Shown piece after piece: positions 18,001 through 29,027 of a stretch of 52,024 nt of DNA. The notes under the pieces were generated by a model. That model ran no database searches. It saw only the letters and a list, made by a program, of their open reading frames with translations, and was not told the DNA's origin. Each line of letters begins with the position of its first letter. Positions within the stretch are counted from its first letter, which is position 1. Made by a program: the position numbers and the translations under genes. Source of the DNA: Melioribacter roseus (GTDB taxonomy: Bacteria > Bacteroidota > Ignavibacteria > Ignavibacteriales > Melioribacteraceae); NCBI GenBank assembly GCA_020726285.1, contig DYSW01000009.1:4551-56574 (forward strand). The letters are read 5' to 3'.

Positions 18001-18808
18001 CTTTTTTGCTGTAAATGATATCCAAGAAGAATACAAACGAGATAGATTAAAAGTTATCAGCGGTGATGAACTTCCTCCGGGGATTGTTCAACTTGCAAAA
18101 GTATACGTTGCTAAAAAACGTAAACTGCAGGTCGGTGATAAAATGGCTGGTCGTCACGGAAACAAAGGTGTTGTTGCTAAAATTGTTCCTGTTGAAGATA
18201 TGCCATTTACTGAAGACGGAACTCCCGTTGATATAATTCTAAATCCGCTTGGTGTTCCATCTCGTATGAACATCGGGCAGATTTACGAAACTGTTCTCGG
18301 TTGGGTTGGCAAAAGATTAGGACACAAATTCGAAACACCAGTTTTTGACGGTGCTAAATTCCACGAAATTGAAAGTTGGATAAATGAAGCAGAAATCGGC
18401 GAAGGTAGTAAATCCACCTTATTTGACGGTAGAACTGGCGAAAAATTCGACCAAAAAGTTATGACTGGTTTTATTTATATGCTAAAACTTGGTCACATGG
18501 TGGACGATAAATTACACGCTCGAGCAACTGGTCCTTATTCCTTAATTACTCAACAACCACTTGGTGGAAAAGCTCAATTCGGCGGACAAAGATTCGGTGA
18601 AATGGAAGTTTGGGCTTTAGAAGGTTATGGCGCGTCGCACATTCTTCAGGAAATTCTAACCATAAAGAGTGATGATGTTTTCGGTAGAGCAAAAGCATAC
18701 GAATCAATTGTGAAAGGTGAAAATATTTCTGAACCCGGTGTACCTGAAGCATTCAACGTTCTAATTAAAGAACTTCAAGGCTTAGGACTTGATATTAAAT
18801 TAAGATAA
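15029..18808 (+). CDS. rpoB: RNA polymerase beta subunit
   Basis: Catalytic core subunit, 1259 aa. The start is TTG 15029, supported by GGAGG at 15018-15022; an upstream in-frame GTG at 14957 falls inside the hairpin and is rejected. The rifampicin pocket (about residues 455-485) reads QLSQFMDQTNPLAEMTHKRR with the Asp, His and Ser positions of the drug-sensitive form. Other landmarks are GRLCPIETPEGPNIGLI, KVGDKMAGRHGNKG-type residues and the C-terminal MEVWALEGYGASHILQEI. Not fused or split. Followed by rpoC after 24 nt. Confidence 0.98.
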   Translation: MNNIKINPLSNRVTFSKINTVLEQPDLLDVQLKSFEDFIQLKVKPEERTNTGLEQVFRSNFPIFDNKEFYRLDYLGYFVEKPRYSMEECQERGLTFNATLKAKLRLSTKDEETQEYVNSIEQEVYLGNIPFMTQRGSFIINGAERVIVNQLHRSPGVAFQESTHPNGTPIYSARIIPFRGSWVEFATDIHHVMYCYIDRKKKFPATTLLKALGYVEDEVILNLFNQVNVVKKVELDNETHIGMLALLDVIDEHTGELHVAKGEEVTEEIIELIRNSSVESVKLITSKTTFEQDLIVNTLIKDTAQSQEEALFAIYRQLRTGEAPDIDTAKGLIDKLFFNEKRYDLGEVGRFRMNDRLGLSIPITTTILTIEDIISIMKKIIELKRGDLHVDDIDHLGNRRIRTIGEQLGQQYNVGLARMARTIKERMNARDTENMQPLDLVNARTITSVINAFFGTNQLSQFMDQTNPLAEMTHKRRVSALGPGGLTRERAGFEVRDVHHTHYGRLCPIETPEGPNIGLISSLTIYSRINNYGFIETPYRKVENGKVLNNVEYLTADEEDEFTIAQANAPLNDQNKFVNERVKCRLKGEFPVVVPGEVHYMDVAPSQLVSAGASLIPFLDHDDANRALMGSNMQRQAVPLMVTEAPIVGTGMEYKIAHDSRALILAEAKGVVEYVDAERVIVRYDIDPNSLEALTTFEDTQVKEYKLVKFSGSNQETCINQRPVVRMGQKIEKNDVLVDGHSMQGGELALGKNVFVAFMPWRGYNFEDAIIISEKLVREDVFTSIHIEKFELQVRETKRGQEELTRDIPNVSEDMTKNLDEDGIIRIGASVVEGDILIGKITPKGESDPTPEEKLLKAIFGEKAGDVKDASKKAPPGLKGTILKTRLFSRKKKEGDSKKIEKKQLDELEKHLESNRNKIYNSMVSKLTKLTSGKNTLGIRDLDGSSIIRSNSVIKNDTFLSLEDISKLDYRQNWFDDVELNANIRLLYKNYFFAVNDIQEEYKRDRLKVISGDELPPGIVQLAKVYVAKKRKLQVGDKMAGRHGNKGVVAKIVPVEDMPFTEDGTPVDIILNPLGVPSRMNIGQIYETVLGWVGKRLGHKFETPVFDGAKFHEIESWINEAEIGEGSKSTLFDGRTGEKFDQKVMTGFIYMLKLGHMVDDKLHARATGPYSLITQQPLGGKAQFGGQRFGEMEVWALEGYGASHILQEILTIKSDDVFGRAKAYESIVKGENISEPGVPEAFNVLIKELQGLGLDIKLR

Positions 18809-18832
18809 TTTTTCTACAAGGAGAAAAAATAG

Positions 18833-21800
18833 ATGCGAGTAAGCAAGCAAGAAGTTAAAATAAAATCAATAAGCAGTGTTGTTATTAGCTTAGCAAGTCC
18901 TGATGATATTTTATCTAGATCGAATGGAGAAATTACAAAGCCTGAAACCATCAATTATCGTTCGTTCAGACCAGAAAAAGATGGTTTATTTTGTGAAAAG
19001 ATATTTGGTCCAGTAAAAGATTGGGAATGCGCTTGCGGAAAATATAAAGGTGTACGTTATCGTGGTATAGTTTGCGATAGATGTGGTGTCGAAGTTACTC
19101 AAAAAGCAGTTCGTCGCGAAAGAATGGGACATATTGCTTTAGCAGTACCAATTGTTCATATTTGGTTTTTCAAAGCACTACCATCAAAAATTGGAAATAT
19201 CATAGGTTTAAGCACTAAAGAACTTGAAAAAGTAATTTATTATGAATCATATATTGTTATTAATCCAGGTCCAACTGGCGTAAAAAAGAAAGATTTACTT
19301 TCAGAAGACCAGTATTATGAAATTCTTTACACTTTACCAGAAAAAAATGATGCACTTGATGAAAATGATCCAAACAAATTTGTGGCTAAAATTGGTGGAG
19401 AAGCAGTAAAAATTCTTCTAAAAGAAGTAGATATAGATAAAACACTTGTTGATTTGAAAGCAAGATTGAAATCAGAAACTTCACAACAAAAAAGAGAAGA
19501 TTTATTAAAAAGACTTCGAGTTTTTGAAGCTTTTAAATTAGAAGAAGATAAAGTACCAAATCGTCCGGAATGGATGGTTATGAATATAATCCCAGTAATT
19601 CCGCCTGAACTTCGTCCACTTGTACCATTAGAAGGTGGAAAATTTGCAACAAGTGATTTGAATGATCTTTATAGAAGAGTAATAATCAGAAATAACAGAT
19701 TAAGAAGATTAATTGACATAAAAGCTCCGGAAGTAATTCTAAGAAATGAAAAAAGAATGCTTCAGGAATCAGTTGATGCACTTTTTGATAATTCAAGAAG
19801 ATCATCTGCAATCCGAAGTGATGGAAATCGCCCACTAAAATCACTTTCTGATATGTTGAAAGGAAAACAAGGTCGATTCCGTCAGAACTTACTTGGTAAA
19901 CGTGTTGATTATTCTGGTCGTTCGGTAATTGTTGTTGGCCCGGAATTAAAATTACATCAATGCGGATTACCAAAAGATATGGCAGTTGAATTATTTAAAC
20001 CTTTCATCATTAGAAAATTAATGGAAAGAGGCGAATTTAAAACCACAAAAAGTGCAAGAAAAGCTGTTGATAGAAAGGAACCGATAATTTGGGAAATTCT
20101 TGAAACAATAATTGATGGACATCCAATTTTATTAAATCGTGCTCCAACTTTGCACAGACTTGGTATTCAAGCATTCCAACCTGTATTGATTGATAGTAAA
20201 GCTATTCAATTGCACCCAATGGTATGTACAGCGTTTAACGCCGATTTTGACGGTGACCAAATGGCAGTTCACGTTCCACTTTCATTTGAAGCACAACTTG
20301 AAGCTTCATTATTAATGCTTTCAAGCCATAATATTTTGTCGCCACAGAACGGAAATCCAATTGTAGTTCCAACCCAAGATATTATTCTAGGAATTTACTA
20401 TCTAACAAAAATGAAACCAAACGATGTTGGCGAAGGTATGATTTTCTCTGATGGTCAAGAAGTTCAATTAGCTTTAGATCAGAAAAAAGTTGGACTACAT
20501 GCAAAAGTTAAAGTTAGAATAGATGGAAAAATCATAGAAACAACACCAGGTCGAGTAATATTTAATAGCATTGTTCCTAAAGAAATGGGTTTTATTAATG
20601 AATTATTGATCAAGAAATTTTTCAGTAATTTTATTTATAAAATGTTTACCAAACTTGGTAACGAAGTTACAGCAATTTTTCTTGATGAATTGAAAGATCT
20701 GGGTTATACTTTTGCTACAAGAGCTGGCGTTTCAATCAGTTTTAGTGATATGATTGTTCCAAAAGTAAAAGAAAAATTAATTAAAGAATCGAACAAAAAA
20801 GTAAGCGTTATATATCAAGAATATGAAGAAGGTTTAACAACTGATACTGAAAGATATAACAGAATAATTGACGTATGGACTCATACTTCAAACGATGTTT
20901 CAAAAGCATTAATGGACGAACTTAAAAAAGATCGCGATGGATTTAATCCTCTAAATATGATGGTGGATTCTGGTGCGAGAGGTTCGCAAGAACAAGTACG
21001 ACAGCTTGCTGGTATGAGAGGTTTAATGCAAAAACCGCAGAAAACTTTGTCAGGCCAATCAGGTGAAATCATCGAAAATCCGATTATTGCAAACTTTAAA
21101 GAAGGTTTGTCAGTTTTGGAATACTTCATTTCAACACACGGTGCTCGAAAAGGTCTTGCTGATACAGCTCTTAAAACTGCAGATGCTGGTTATTTAACCA
21201 GAAGGTTAACAGACGTTGCACAAGATGTAATTATTTCAGAACCAGATTGTGGAACAATTCGTGGAATTTACATTTCTGCTCTTAAAGATGGCGAAACTGA
21301 AAGAGAACCTTTAGCAGAAAGAATTACAGGTCGTGTTGCTCAAGAAGATATTTATGATCCAGTTACTGAAGAACTTCTTGTTGCAACTGGTGAAACCATT
21401 GAAGAAGATTCAGCTCGAAAAATTGACGAAGCAAGCATAGATTCAGTTCATATTAGAACAGTATTAACTTGCGAATCTCAAAAAGGTGTTTGCGCCAAAT
21501 GTTACGGAAGAAATCTAACTACCGGAAAATTAGTAGAAATTGGTGAAGCAGTAGGAATTGTTGCCGCTCAATCAATCGGTGAACCTGGAACACAGCTAAC
21601 ACTTCGAACTTTCCACTTAGGTGGTACTTCATCTCGTATTGCATCACAATCTCAAGTTGAATCAACACATAACGGACGTGTGGAATTTGAAAGATTGAAA
21701 TATGTTGATTACGAAAAAGAAGATATTTTTGGTGACAAAACCAAAGTAAAAGTTGTTATCGGAAGACGTGGTTCAATCAACTTGTATGATAATGATAATC

Positions 21801-23104
21801 GACAAATTAAACGATTCGATGTACATTATGGTGCGGAATTGCTTGTCTCTGATGGCGATATGGTAACATCAAAGCAACCTTTATATAATCACGACCCATA
21901 TAACACGCTTATTATTTCAGATATAACTGGTGAAGTTCGATTTATAGATTTAGTTGATACTATTTCAATAAAGGAAGTTTCAGATTCCCAAACCGGACAC
22001 GTAGCTAAAGTTGTAATTGAATCGAAAGATAAAAACTTTACACCTTCGATAATGGTAACTGATAGAGGAGGAAATGAAAAAATATACAACATGCCAATTG
22101 GTGCTTATCTAAACGTTGAAGAAAACGAAGAAATTCAAGCTGGTACTATTTTAGCAAAAATATCAAAAGCTACTTCAAAAACAAAAGATATTACAGGTGG
22201 TTTACCAAGAGTAACAGAATTATTTGAAGCAAGAAGTCCGCACGATCCTGCAGTTGTTTCAGAAATCGAAGGAGTTGTAAAATTCGGCTCAAGAAAAAGA
22301 GGTTCACGCGAAATTATCATTGAAGCATTCGATGGTTCAATTCAAAAAGTATATAACGTCCCTTATGGAAAACATATTCTTGTTCAGGAAAGTGACGAAA
22401 TATCAGCTGGTGAAAAAATTACAGATGGACCAATTGATCCACATGACATCTTGAAAATCAAAGGTCCGAATGCAGTACAAGAATACTTAGTTAACGAAAT
22501 ACAAGAAGTTTATCGCTTGCAAGGTGTTAAAATAAACGATAAACACATTGAAGTTATAGTAAAACAAATGTTGCAAAAAGTTCAGGTTATTTCTTCAGGA
22601 GATAGTAAGTTTATAGATGAAGATTTAGTAAACAGAACACATTTTAATAACGAGAACTTAAGGCTTCTAAACTTAGTTTCAATTGATGAAATTGGGGATT
22701 CAGAGCTAAAAGTTGGACAACTAGTAACAAAAACAAAAGCCCGTGAAATATCATCTTCATTAAAAAGAAAAGATCAGAAAGATATTGTTGCTCGTGAAGC
22801 GGATCCTGCAACTTTTGATAATATTTTACTCGGCATTACTGAAGCAGCTTTAAAAACTGAAAGTTTTATTTCAGCAGCATCTTTCCAAGAAACTACAAAA
22901 GTTTTAACTAATGCAGCTATACAAGCAAAAGTTGATAATTTACAAGGATTAAAAGAAAATGTTGTAATGGGACATTTAATTCCAGCTGGAACCGGATTAA
23001 AGAAATTCAAAGATATATTAATTGAATTACATGATTACTCAGAACAAGAAGAACCGGTCGAAGAAGAATTTACAAATGTTACAAATAATTTTGATGAAAT
23101 ATAA
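18833..23104 (+). CDS. rpoC: RNA polymerase beta' subunit
   Basis: Catalytic subunit, 1423 aa. The N-terminal zinc site uses Cys66, Cys68, Cys81 and Cys84 (CACGKYK, CDRCG). The active-site Mg motif NADFDGD is at residues 469-475. The bridge-helix/trigger-loop region and the second zinc cluster ([13 protein letters not shown], about residues 880-892) follow, with [16 protein letters not shown] next to it. AAGGAG at 18819-18824 serves the ATG. Length is close to that of E. coli (1407 aa) and there is no sign of a split. Confidence 0.98.
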   Translation: MRVSKQEVKIKSISSVVISLASPDDILSRSNGEITKPETINYRSFRPEKDGLFCEKIFGPVKDWECACGKYKGVRYRGIVCDRCGVEVTQKAVRRERMGHIALAVPIVHIWFFKALPSKIGNIIGLSTKELEKVIYYESYIVINPGPTGVKKKDLLSEDQYYEILYTLPEKNDALDENDPNKFVAKIGGEAVKILLKEVDIDKTLVDLKARLKSETSQQKREDLLKRLRVFEAFKLEEDKVPNRPEWMVMNIIPVIPPELRPLVPLEGGKFATSDLNDLYRRVIIRNNRLRRLIDIKAPEVILRNEKRMLQESVDALFDNSRRSSAIRSDGNRPLKSLSDMLKGKQGRFRQNLLGKRVDYSGRSVIVVGPELKLHQCGLPKDMAVELFKPFIIRKLMERGEFKTTKSARKAVDRKEPIIWEILETIIDGHPILLNRAPTLHRLGIQAFQPVLIDSKAIQLHPMVCTAFNADFDGDQMAVHVPLSFEAQLEASLLMLSSHNILSPQNGNPIVVPTQDIILGIYYLTKMKPNDVGEGMIFSDGQEVQLALDQKKVGLHAKVKVRIDGKIIETTPGRVIFNSIVPKEMGFINELLIKKFFSNFIYKMFTKLGNEVTAIFLDELKDLGYTFATRAGVSISFSDMIVPKVKEKLIKESNKKVSVIYQEYEEGLTTDTERYNRIIDVWTHTSNDVSKALMDELKKDRDGFNPLNMMVDSGARGSQEQVRQLAGMRGLMQKPQKTLSGQSGEIIENPIIANFKEGLSVLEYFISTHGARKGLADTALKTADAGYLTRRLTDVAQDVIISEPDCGTIRGIYISALKDGETEREPLAERITGRVAQEDIYDPVTEELLVATGETIEEDSARKIDEASIDSVHIRTVLTCESQKGVCAKCYGRNLTTGKLVEIGEAVGIVAAQSIGEPGTQLTLRTFHLGGTSSRIASQSQVESTHNGRVEFERLKYVDYEKEDIFGDKTKVKVVIGRRGSINLYDNDNRQIKRFDVHYGAELLVSDGDMVTSKQPLYNHDPYNTLIISDITGEVRFIDLVDTISIKEVSDSQTGHVAKVVIESKDKNFTPSIMVTDRGGNEKIYNMPIGAYLNVEENEEIQAGTILAKISKATSKTKDITGGLPRVTELFEARSPHDPAVVSEIEGVVKFGSRKRGSREIIIEAFDGSIQKVYNVPYGKHILVQESDEISAGEKITDGPIDPHDILKIKGPNAVQEYLVNEIQEVYRLQGVKINDKHIEVIVKQMLQKVQVISSGDSKFIDEDLVNRTHFNNENLRLLNLVSIDEIGDSELKVGQLVTKTKAREISSSLKRKDQKDIVAREADPATFDNILLGITEAALKTESFISAASFQETTKVLTNAAIQAKVDNLQGLKENVVMGHLIPAGTGLKKFKDILIELHDYSEQEEPVEEEFTNVTNNFDEI

Positions 23105-23122
23105 TAAAATGATAAGCTGAAC

Positions 23123-23151
23123 TTGACAATTACCCTCAATATCAATATATT
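23123..23151 (+). promoter_or_regulatory. Sigma70-type promoter for the str operon
   Basis: TTGACA (23123-23128), exactly 17 nt of spacer, then TATATT (23146-23151): a full -35 match and a 5/6 -10 match. It lies 36 bp upstream of rpsL, in the short gap after rpoC, giving a transcript start near 23158-23160. The -10 box sits in the right arm of a perfect inverted repeat (23132-23157). Confidence 0.7.
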
Positions 23152-23157
23152 GAGGGT
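23132..23157 (+). promoter_or_regulatory. Perfect inverted repeat between rpoC and rpsL
   Basis: ACCCTCAATAT (23132-23142) and ATATTGAGGGT (23147-23157) form an 11-bp stem with tetraloop CAAT. No T tract follows, so termination of rpoBC would be weak. As DNA, the same palindrome covers the spacer and -10 of the candidate str promoter and could be an operator; as RNA it could stabilise the rpoC message end. Confidence 0.6.
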
Positions 23158-23186
23158 CTGAAAATTTTGAAAGTATTGGAGATTTT

Positions 23187-23564
23187 ATGCCTACAATTAG
23201 TCAATTAGTTAGAAAAGGCAGAAAAAAAATAACATTTAAGAGTAAAGCCCCGGCTTTAAATTCAAACCCTCAAAAAAGAGGAGTTTGCACAAGAGTTTAT
23301 ACTACAACTCCTAAAAAGCCGAACTCAGCTCTAAGAAAAGTTGCAAGAGTGAGATTAACTCACGGTGTAGAAGTTACAGCTTATATTCCAGGTGAAGGTC
23401 ATAATTTGCAAGAACACTCAATCGTTTTGATTAGAGGTGGTAGAGTTAAAGATCTTCCAGGTGTAAGATACCATATTATTCGAGGAACACTTGATACTGC
23501 TGGTGTTTCAGATAGAAAACAAGGTAGATCTAAATACGGAACTAAAAAACCAAAAGCTAAGTAG
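23187..23564 (+). CDS. rpsL: 30S ribosomal protein S12
   Basis: Decoding-centre protein, 125 aa. The residues linked to streptomycin response are wild type: the lysine in [13 protein letters not shown] and the lysine in [13 protein letters not shown]. The N-terminus [11 protein letters not shown] and the basic tail are typical. TTGGAG at 23177-23182 precedes the ATG. First gene of the str operon (rpsL-rpsG-fusA-tuf). Confidence 0.98.
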   Translation: MPTISQLVRKGRKKITFKSKAPALNSNPQKRGVCTRVYTTTPKKPNSALRKVARVRLTHGVEVTAYIPGEGHNLQEHSIVLIRGGRVKDLPGVRYHIIRGTLDTAGVSDRKQGRSKYGTKKPKAK

Positions 23565-23569
23565 AGAAT

Positions 23570-24037
23570 ATGAGAAAGAGAAGAGCTGAAAAGCGTTATA
23601 TTAAGCCAGATCCTAAATTCAATGACAAATTGATTTCAAAATTTGCAAACTACATTATGTACGACGGAAATAAAAATAGTGCATTAAAAGTGGTTTATGA
23701 TTGTTTCGAAATAATCGAAGCTAAAACACAAAAAGCAGCTTTAGAAACATTTAACAAAGCAATTCAAAATGTACAACCAATGGTTGAAGTTAGAAGTAGA
23801 AGAGTTGGTGGAGCAACATACCAAGTACCTATGGAAGTTAGACCAGAAAGGCGAGTAGCGTTAGCATTTAGATGGATAAAAACATACTCACGCGGAAGAA
23901 AAGATAAATCAATGGCTTCAAAATTAGCTGCAGAATTATTAGATGCATCTAATAATCAAGGCTCATCAGTTAAGAAAAAAGAAGATACACATAGAATGGC
24001 GGAAGCAAATAAAGCTTTTGCTCACTTTAGATGGTAA
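23570..24037 (+). CDS. rpsG: 30S ribosomal protein S7
   Basis: Primary 16S rRNA-binding protein of the 30S head, contacting E-site tRNA. It has 155 aa with RKRRAEKRYIKPDPKF at the start, the beta-hairpin VGGATYQVPMEVRPERR (about residues 78-94) and a C-terminal MAEANKAFAHFRW. The ATG lies 5 nt after the rpsL stop. Confidence 0.98.
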   Translation: MRKRRAEKRYIKPDPKFNDKLISKFANYIMYDGNKNSALKVVYDCFEIIEAKTQKAALETFNKAIQNVQPMVEVRSRRVGGATYQVPMEVRPERRVALAFRWIKTYSRGRKDKSMASKLAAELLDASNNQGSSVKKKEDTHRMAEANKAFAHFRW

Positions 24038-24049
24038 GGTCTAGTTTAA

Positions 24050-26128
24050 ATGGCTAAAAAAAGAGTTGAAATAGATAAAGTTAGAAATATTGGTATCATG
24101 GCACACATAGATGCTGGTAAAACGACAACAACTGAAAGAATTTTGTTCTATACAGGAAAATTACATCGAATTGGTGAAGTACACGATGGTGCTGCAACTA
24201 TGGACTGGATGGAACAAGAAAAAGAACGTGGTATTACAATCACTTCAGCTGCTACAACTGCGGTATGGAGAGATCATGAAATTAATATCATTGATACTCC
24301 AGGACACGTGGATTTTACAGTAGAAGTTGAAAGATCTTTAAGGGTTCTTGATGGTGCTATCGCTCTGTTTTGTGCCGTTGGTGGAGTTGAACCACAATCT
24401 GAAACAGTTTGGCGTCAAGCTGATAAATATAAAGTACCAAGAATTGCATTTATAAATAAAATGGATAGAATTGGTGCTGATTTTTATTCGGTAGTTGACG
24501 CAATAAAGGATAGATTTGGCTCAAACGCAGTTCCGATAAATTTACCAATCGGTGCGGGTGATTTGTTTACAGGAGTAATAGATTTACTTGAAATGAAAGC
24601 TAGAATGTTCCATGACGAAACTCAAGGCGCTACTTTCGATGATATTGATATTCCTCATGATTTGATGGGATTTGCCAATAAATACCGTACACTTATGCTT
24701 GAAGCAGTATCTGACGCCGATGACACACTTCTAATGAAGTATTTAGAAGGTGAAGAAATTACAAAAGATGAAATCATTAAAGCTCTACGACAAGCTACTA
24801 TACAATTAGATGTTGTTCCAGTACTTTGTGGTTCTTCATTCAAAAACAAAGGTGTTCAAAAATTACTTGATGCAGTTGTTGATTTCTTACCATCTCCTAC
24901 TGATTCTGAAGATATACCAGCAACACATGTTTATAGAGATGATGAAGTATTTATTAAACCCTCAGCTTCATCTGAACTAACTGGATTAGCTTTTAAGATT
25001 ATGACTGATCCTTATGTAGGTAAATTAACTTACGTCAGATTGTATAGCGGTATTCTAAAAACTGGCTCATATATTTATAATTCAATCTCTGATAAAAAAG
25101 AGAGAGTTGGTAGAATTTTGCGAATGCATGCCAATACAAGAGAAGATCTTGAAGAAGCAAGAGCAGGAGATATTATTGCAATTGTTGGATTAAAAGCAAC
25201 AAGAACAGGTGACACACTTTGTGAAAATGATAAAAACCCTGTTATGCTTGAAAAAATGATTTTTCCAGAACCAGTAATCCAAATTGCAATTGAACCAAAA
25301 TCTAAAGTGGATCAAGATAAACTTTCGGATGCATTAGTAAAATTATCTGATGAAGATCCTACATTTAAAATAAAAGTAGATGACGAAACAGCACAAACAT
25401 TAATTAGTGGAATGGGTGAACTTCACTTAGAAATTCTAGTCGATAGAATGAAAAGAGAATTTAAAGTTGAAGCAAACATTGGTAAACCACAAGTTGCATA
25501 CAGAGAAACAATAACAAAAGCAGTTAAAACCGAAGGTAAATTTATTAAACAATCTGGTGGTAGAGGTAAATACGGTCACGTTTTAGTAGAACTTGAACCT
25601 AATGAACCAGGCAAAGGATTCGAATTTATCAACGCAATTGTTGGTGGAGCAGTACCTAAAGAATATATTACTCCAGCAGCAAAAGGTATGGAAGAAGCAA
25701 TGAAGAACGGTGTTTTAGCTGGTTATCCTTTAGTTGATATCAAAGCAACACTTTATGATGGTTCTTTCCACGAAGTTGACTCTGATGAAATATCTTTTAA
25801 AGTTGCCGGTTCTATGGCAATGAAAAATGGTTGCAGAAGTGCTAAACCAGTATTACTCGAACCAATGATGTCAGTTGAAGTTACAACTCCTGAAGAATAT
25901 CTTGGAGATGTAATGGGAGACTTAAATTCAAGACGAGGAAAAATCGAAGGATTTATTGCACGTCGAGATGCTCAAGTAATTAAAGCCCACGCACCACTAG
26001 CCGAAATGTTTGGTTACGCTACAAGATTACGTTCTATGACACAAGGTAGAGCAATCTATTCAATGCAATTTTCACATTATACTCAAGTGCCTCAAAGTGT
26101 GGCCGATGAGATTATTAGCGGTAAATAA
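24050..26128 (+). CDS. fusA: Elongation factor G
   Basis: Translocase GTPase, 692 aa, five domains. Visible GTPase motifs are [15 protein letters not shown] (G1, from residue 18), [12 protein letters not shown] (switch I/G2), DTPGHVDF (G3) and INKMDR (G4). Domain IV carries [19 protein letters not shown] and domain V ends in [18 protein letters not shown]. Only one EF-G gene is seen in the window. It lies between rpsG and tuf as usual. Confidence 0.98.
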   Translation: MAKKRVEIDKVRNIGIMAHIDAGKTTTTERILFYTGKLHRIGEVHDGAATMDWMEQEKERGITITSAATTAVWRDHEINIIDTPGHVDFTVEVERSLRVLDGAIALFCAVGGVEPQSETVWRQADKYKVPRIAFINKMDRIGADFYSVVDAIKDRFGSNAVPINLPIGAGDLFTGVIDLLEMKARMFHDETQGATFDDIDIPHDLMGFANKYRTLMLEAVSDADDTLLMKYLEGEEITKDEIIKALRQATIQLDVVPVLCGSSFKNKGVQKLLDAVVDFLPSPTDSEDIPATHVYRDDEVFIKPSASSELTGLAFKIMTDPYVGKLTYVRLYSGILKTGSYIYNSISDKKERVGRILRMHANTREDLEEARAGDIIAIVGLKATRTGDTLCENDKNPVMLEKMIFPEPVIQIAIEPKSKVDQDKLSDALVKLSDEDPTFKIKVDDETAQTLISGMGELHLEILVDRMKREFKVEANIGKPQVAYRETITKAVKTEGKFIKQSGGRGKYGHVLVELEPNEPGKGFEFINAIVGGAVPKEYITPAAKGMEEAMKNGVLAGYPLVDIKATLYDGSFHEVDSDEISFKVAGSMAMKNGCRSAKPVLLEPMMSVEVTTPEEYLGDVMGDLNSRRGKIEGFIARRDAQVIKAHAPLAEMFGYATRLRSMTQGRAIYSMQFSHYTQVPQSVADEIISGK

Positions 26129-26160
26129 TAAAAGTAATAAAAAGTTAAAAGGAGAATTCA

Positions 26161-27366
26161 ATGGCTAAAGAAAAATTTGATAGGAGTAAGCCTCACGTTA
26201 ACGTCGGTACTATCGGACACGTAGACCACGGAAAAACAACCTTAACAGCAGCAATTACAATGGCACTTGCTAAAAAAGGTTTATCAGAAAAAAGATCATT
26301 TGACTCAATTGATAATGCCCCCGAAGAAAGAGAACGCGGTATTACAATTGCAACTGCACACGTAGAATATTCTACTATTAAAAGACACTATGCTCACGTA
26401 GATTGTCCTGGTCACGCCGATTATGTTAAAAACATGATTACTGGTGCGGCTCAAATGGACGGAGCAATTCTTGTAGTTGCAGCAACTGATGGACCTATGC
26501 CACAAACAAGAGAACACATTCTACTTGCAAGACAAGTTGGTGTACCTAAAATGGTAGTATTTTTAAATAAAGTTGATATGATGGATGATCCAGAACTAAT
26601 CGAATTGGTTGAAATGGAATTACGTGAATTGTTAACACAATACGAATTTCCTGGTGATGATATTCCGATAATTAAAGGTTCTGCATTACACGCCCTTGAA
26701 GCAGCAACAGCTGATGCTCCTGCTACAGACGAAAGATATAATTGTATTTGGGAACTTATGGATTCAGTTGATAGCTATATTCCTGAACCAGAACGCGAAA
26801 AAGATAAACCATTCTTAATGCCAGTTGAAGACGTATTTTCGATTACAGGTCGTGGTACAGTTGCAACAGGTAGAGTTGAAAGAGGCGAAGTAAAAGTACA
26901 ACAAGAAGTTGAACTTATTGGTCTAGGAATTCACAAGAAAACTATTGTTACAGGTGTTGAAATGTTTAGAAAAGAACTTGATGCTGCAATGGCTGGTGAC
27001 AATGCTGGAATTCTTCTCCGTGGTGTTGATAAAAAAGAAATTCAAAGAGGAATGGTTCTTGCAAAAACAGGTTCTATTACTCCTCATACAATATTTGAAG
27101 GTGAAGTTTACATTCTTTCAAAAGAAGAAGGTGGACGTCATACTCCATTCTTTAACAACTACAGACCACAATTTTATTTTAGAACTACAGACGTAACTGG
27201 TATTGTTGAACTTCCTGAAGGACGCGACATGGTTATGCCAGGAGATAACGTAAAATTAAAAGTTACACTAATTTCTGAAATTGCAATGGAAGATGGATTA
27301 AGATTCGCTATCCGTGAAGGTGGAAGAACAGTTGGAGCTGGCGTAGTAACAAAGATATTTGCATAA
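26161..27366 (+). CDS. tuf: Elongation factor Tu
   Basis: Delivers aminoacyl-tRNA to the ribosome, 401 aa. GTPase motifs: GHVDHGKT (residues 19-26), [12 protein letters not shown] (switch I), DCPGHADYV (G3) and NKVD (G4). Domains II and III follow with [13 protein letters not shown] and the C-terminal [19 protein letters not shown] at 26150-26155 is a strong ribosome binding site. The tRNA-secE region, where many genomes have a second tuf, lacks one here, so this may be the only copy. Confidence 0.98.
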   Translation: MAKEKFDRSKPHVNVGTIGHVDHGKTTLTAAITMALAKKGLSEKRSFDSIDNAPEERERGITIATAHVEYSTIKRHYAHVDCPGHADYVKNMITGAAQMDGAILVVAATDGPMPQTREHILLARQVGVPKMVVFLNKVDMMDDPELIELVEMELRELLTQYEFPGDDIPIIKGSALHALEAATADAPATDERYNCIWELMDSVDSYIPEPEREKDKPFLMPVEDVFSITGRGTVATGRVERGEVKVQQEVELIGLGIHKKTIVTGVEMFRKELDAAMAGDNAGILLRGVDKKEIQRGMVLAKTGSITPHTIFEGEVYILSKEEGGRHTPFFNNYRPQFYFRTTDVTGIVELPEGRDMVMPGDNVKLKVTLISEIAMEDGLRFAIREGGRTVGAGVVTKIFA

Positions 27367-27384
27367 AAAATTAAGATAAATAAT

Positions 27385-27413
27385 TAAGAGGAAGATTCTA
27401 TATCTTTCTCTTA
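27385..27413 (+). promoter_or_regulatory. Hairpin between tuf and rpsJ (possible attenuator)
   Basis: TAAGAGGAAGAT (27385-27396) pairs with ATCTTTCTCTTA (27402-27413), 12 bp with one G-U pair and a 5-nt loop. The following TATTTTG is only a weak T tract, so it may attenuate or mark an RNA end between the str and S10 clusters. It is followed by the GGAG that serves rpsJ. Confidence 0.6.
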
Positions 27414-27433
27414 TATTTTGGAGAAAGACTATC

Positions 27434-27742
27434 GTGGCTGGACAAAAGATTAGAATAAGATTAAAATCATACGATCATCAATTGATTGACAAATCGACAG
27501 ATAAAATTATTAAAACCGTTAAAATGACAGGTGCAATAGTTTCTGGGCCAATTCCAATGCCTACTAAAAGAAGTGTTTTTACAGTTTTAAGATCACCTCA
27601 CGTTGATAAGAAGTCAAGAGAACAGTTCGAAATTAGGTCACACAAACGTATTATTGATATTCACAACTCAAATAATAAAACTGTCGATTCGTTAAGTAAA
27701 TTAGAAATACCTGCTGGTGTTGATATAGAAATTAAGTTATAG
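27434..27742 (+). CDS. rpsJ: 30S ribosomal protein S10
   Basis: 30S head protein and NusE antitermination partner, 102 aa. Starts at GTG 27434 ([20 protein letters not shown]) with GGAG at 27420-27423 upstream. The rRNA-inserted loop segment [20 protein letters not shown] and the ending [10 protein letters not shown] are typical. First gene of the S10 cluster. Confidence 0.97.
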   Translation: MAGQKIRIRLKSYDHQLIDKSTDKIIKTVKMTGAIVSGPIPMPTKRSVFTVLRSPHVDKKSREQFEIRSHKRIIDIHNSNNKTVDSLSKLEIPAGVDIEIKL

Positions 27743-27757
27743 GCGAGGATAAGAAAA

Positions 27758-28381
27758 ATGCCCGGTTTAATTGGTAGAAAAATAGGTATGACAAGTTTAT
27801 ACAATGCTTCTGAAAAAAGCATTCCTGTTACAGCGGTTGAAATTGGACCATGTACAATTACTGACATCAAAACAAAAGAAAGAGATGGCTATATAGCCGT
27901 TCAACTTGGGTTTGGTTCAATAAAAGAAAAAGCAATTAATAATGCACAATTGGTGAATTTTAAGAAGAACAATCTTCAACCTGCAAAATATCTTAAAGAA
28001 TTTAGAAATTTTGATATTACACAATTTAAGGTTGGTGAAGTAATTACTGTTGAAACACTCTTTAAAGAAGGTGAAAAAGTTTCAGTAATTGGTATTTCTA
28101 AAGGAAAAGGATTTCAAGGTGTAATGAGAAGACATGGCTTTAGTGGTGTTGGTGGTAGAACACACGGTCAATCTGATAGAGAAAGAGCTCCAGGTTCTGT
28201 TGGTGCAAGTTCCTATCCCTCTAGAGTTTTAAAAGGAACAAGAATGGCTGGTAGAACTGGTAACGATAGAGTAACTGTAAAAAGTTTAGAAGTTGTAAAA
28301 ATCTTACCAGAAAAAAATATCATCTTTATTAAAGGTGCGTTACCTGGCGCTATTAATTCAATTGTCGAAATTAACAAATAA
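27758..28381 (+). CDS. rplC: 50S ribosomal protein L3
   Basis: Early 50S assembly protein near the peptidyl transferase centre, 207 aa. N-terminus PGLIGRKIGMTSLYN. The central loop GVGGRTHGQSDRERAPGSVG (about residues 130-149) contains the glutamine that is methylated in E. coli L3, followed by GASSYPSRVLKGTRMAGR. GCGAGG lies 8-13 nt before the ATG. Confidence 0.98.
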   Translation: MPGLIGRKIGMTSLYNASEKSIPVTAVEIGPCTITDIKTKERDGYIAVQLGFGSIKEKAINNAQLVNFKKNNLQPAKYLKEFRNFDITQFKVGEVITVETLFKEGEKVSVIGISKGKGFQGVMRRHGFSGVGGRTHGQSDRERAPGSVGASSYPSRVLKGTRMAGRTGNDRVTVKSLEVVKILPEKNIIFIKGALPGAINSIVEINK

Positions 28382-28390
28382 GAGATTGAA

Positions 28391-29017
28391 ATGAAATTAG
28401 ATGTTTATAAAATAGATGGTTCTAAAAGTGGTGAAACTATTGATTTAACAGAAAATATTTTTGCTGTAGAACCAAATGATCATGTTATTTATTTAGCTGT
28501 AAAAGCTTATTTGGCTAATAAAAGACAAGGTACAAGTAAAGCTAAAGAAAGAAATGAAGTTTCTGGCGGTGGAAAAAAACCTTGGAAACAAAAAGGCCGC
28601 GGTGGAGCAAGAGCTGGTACATCAAGATCGCCTCTTTGGGTTGGTGGTGGAACAATATTTGGGCCTAAACCACGTAACTACCGACAAAAACTAAATAAAA
28701 AAGTTTTAGTTGTGGCAAGAAAATCTGCTTTAACTTATAAAGCACAAGCAAATCAAATAATTGTAATTGAAAACTTTGATTTTGATGCACCAAAAACAAA
28801 AGAATTTAACAATATTCTTAAATCATTGAATATTAATAATAAAAAAGTTCTTCTTCTTACTGATGAAAATCGCACTAACATATATAAATCGGGTAGAAAT
28901 ATTGAAAAAGTCAATATTCTTGAAGCTAAAAATGCCTCTACTTTCGATTTAGTGAATAATCAAGTACTTGTTATTCAATCTGGTGCTATTCAAAAAATTG
29001 AAGAAATATTAAACTAA
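28391..29017 (+). CDS. rplD: 50S ribosomal protein L4
   Basis: Lines the peptide exit tunnel, 208 aa. The extended loop is clear: [18 protein letters not shown] (about residues 57-74) followed by [20 protein letters not shown]. In E. coli L4 also represses the S10 operon; I cannot identify an equivalent leader here other than the tuf/rpsJ hairpin. Confidence 0.98.
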   Translation: MKLDVYKIDGSKSGETIDLTENIFAVEPNDHVIYLAVKAYLANKRQGTSKAKERNEVSGGGKKPWKQKGRGGARAGTSRSPLWVGGGTIFGPKPRNYRQKLNKKVLVVARKSALTYKAQANQIIVIENFDFDAPKTKEFNNILKSLNINNKKVLLLTDENRTNIYKSGRNIEKVNILEAKNASTFDLVNNQVLVIQSGAIQKIEEILN

Positions 29018-29027
29018 GGTTGAGATA

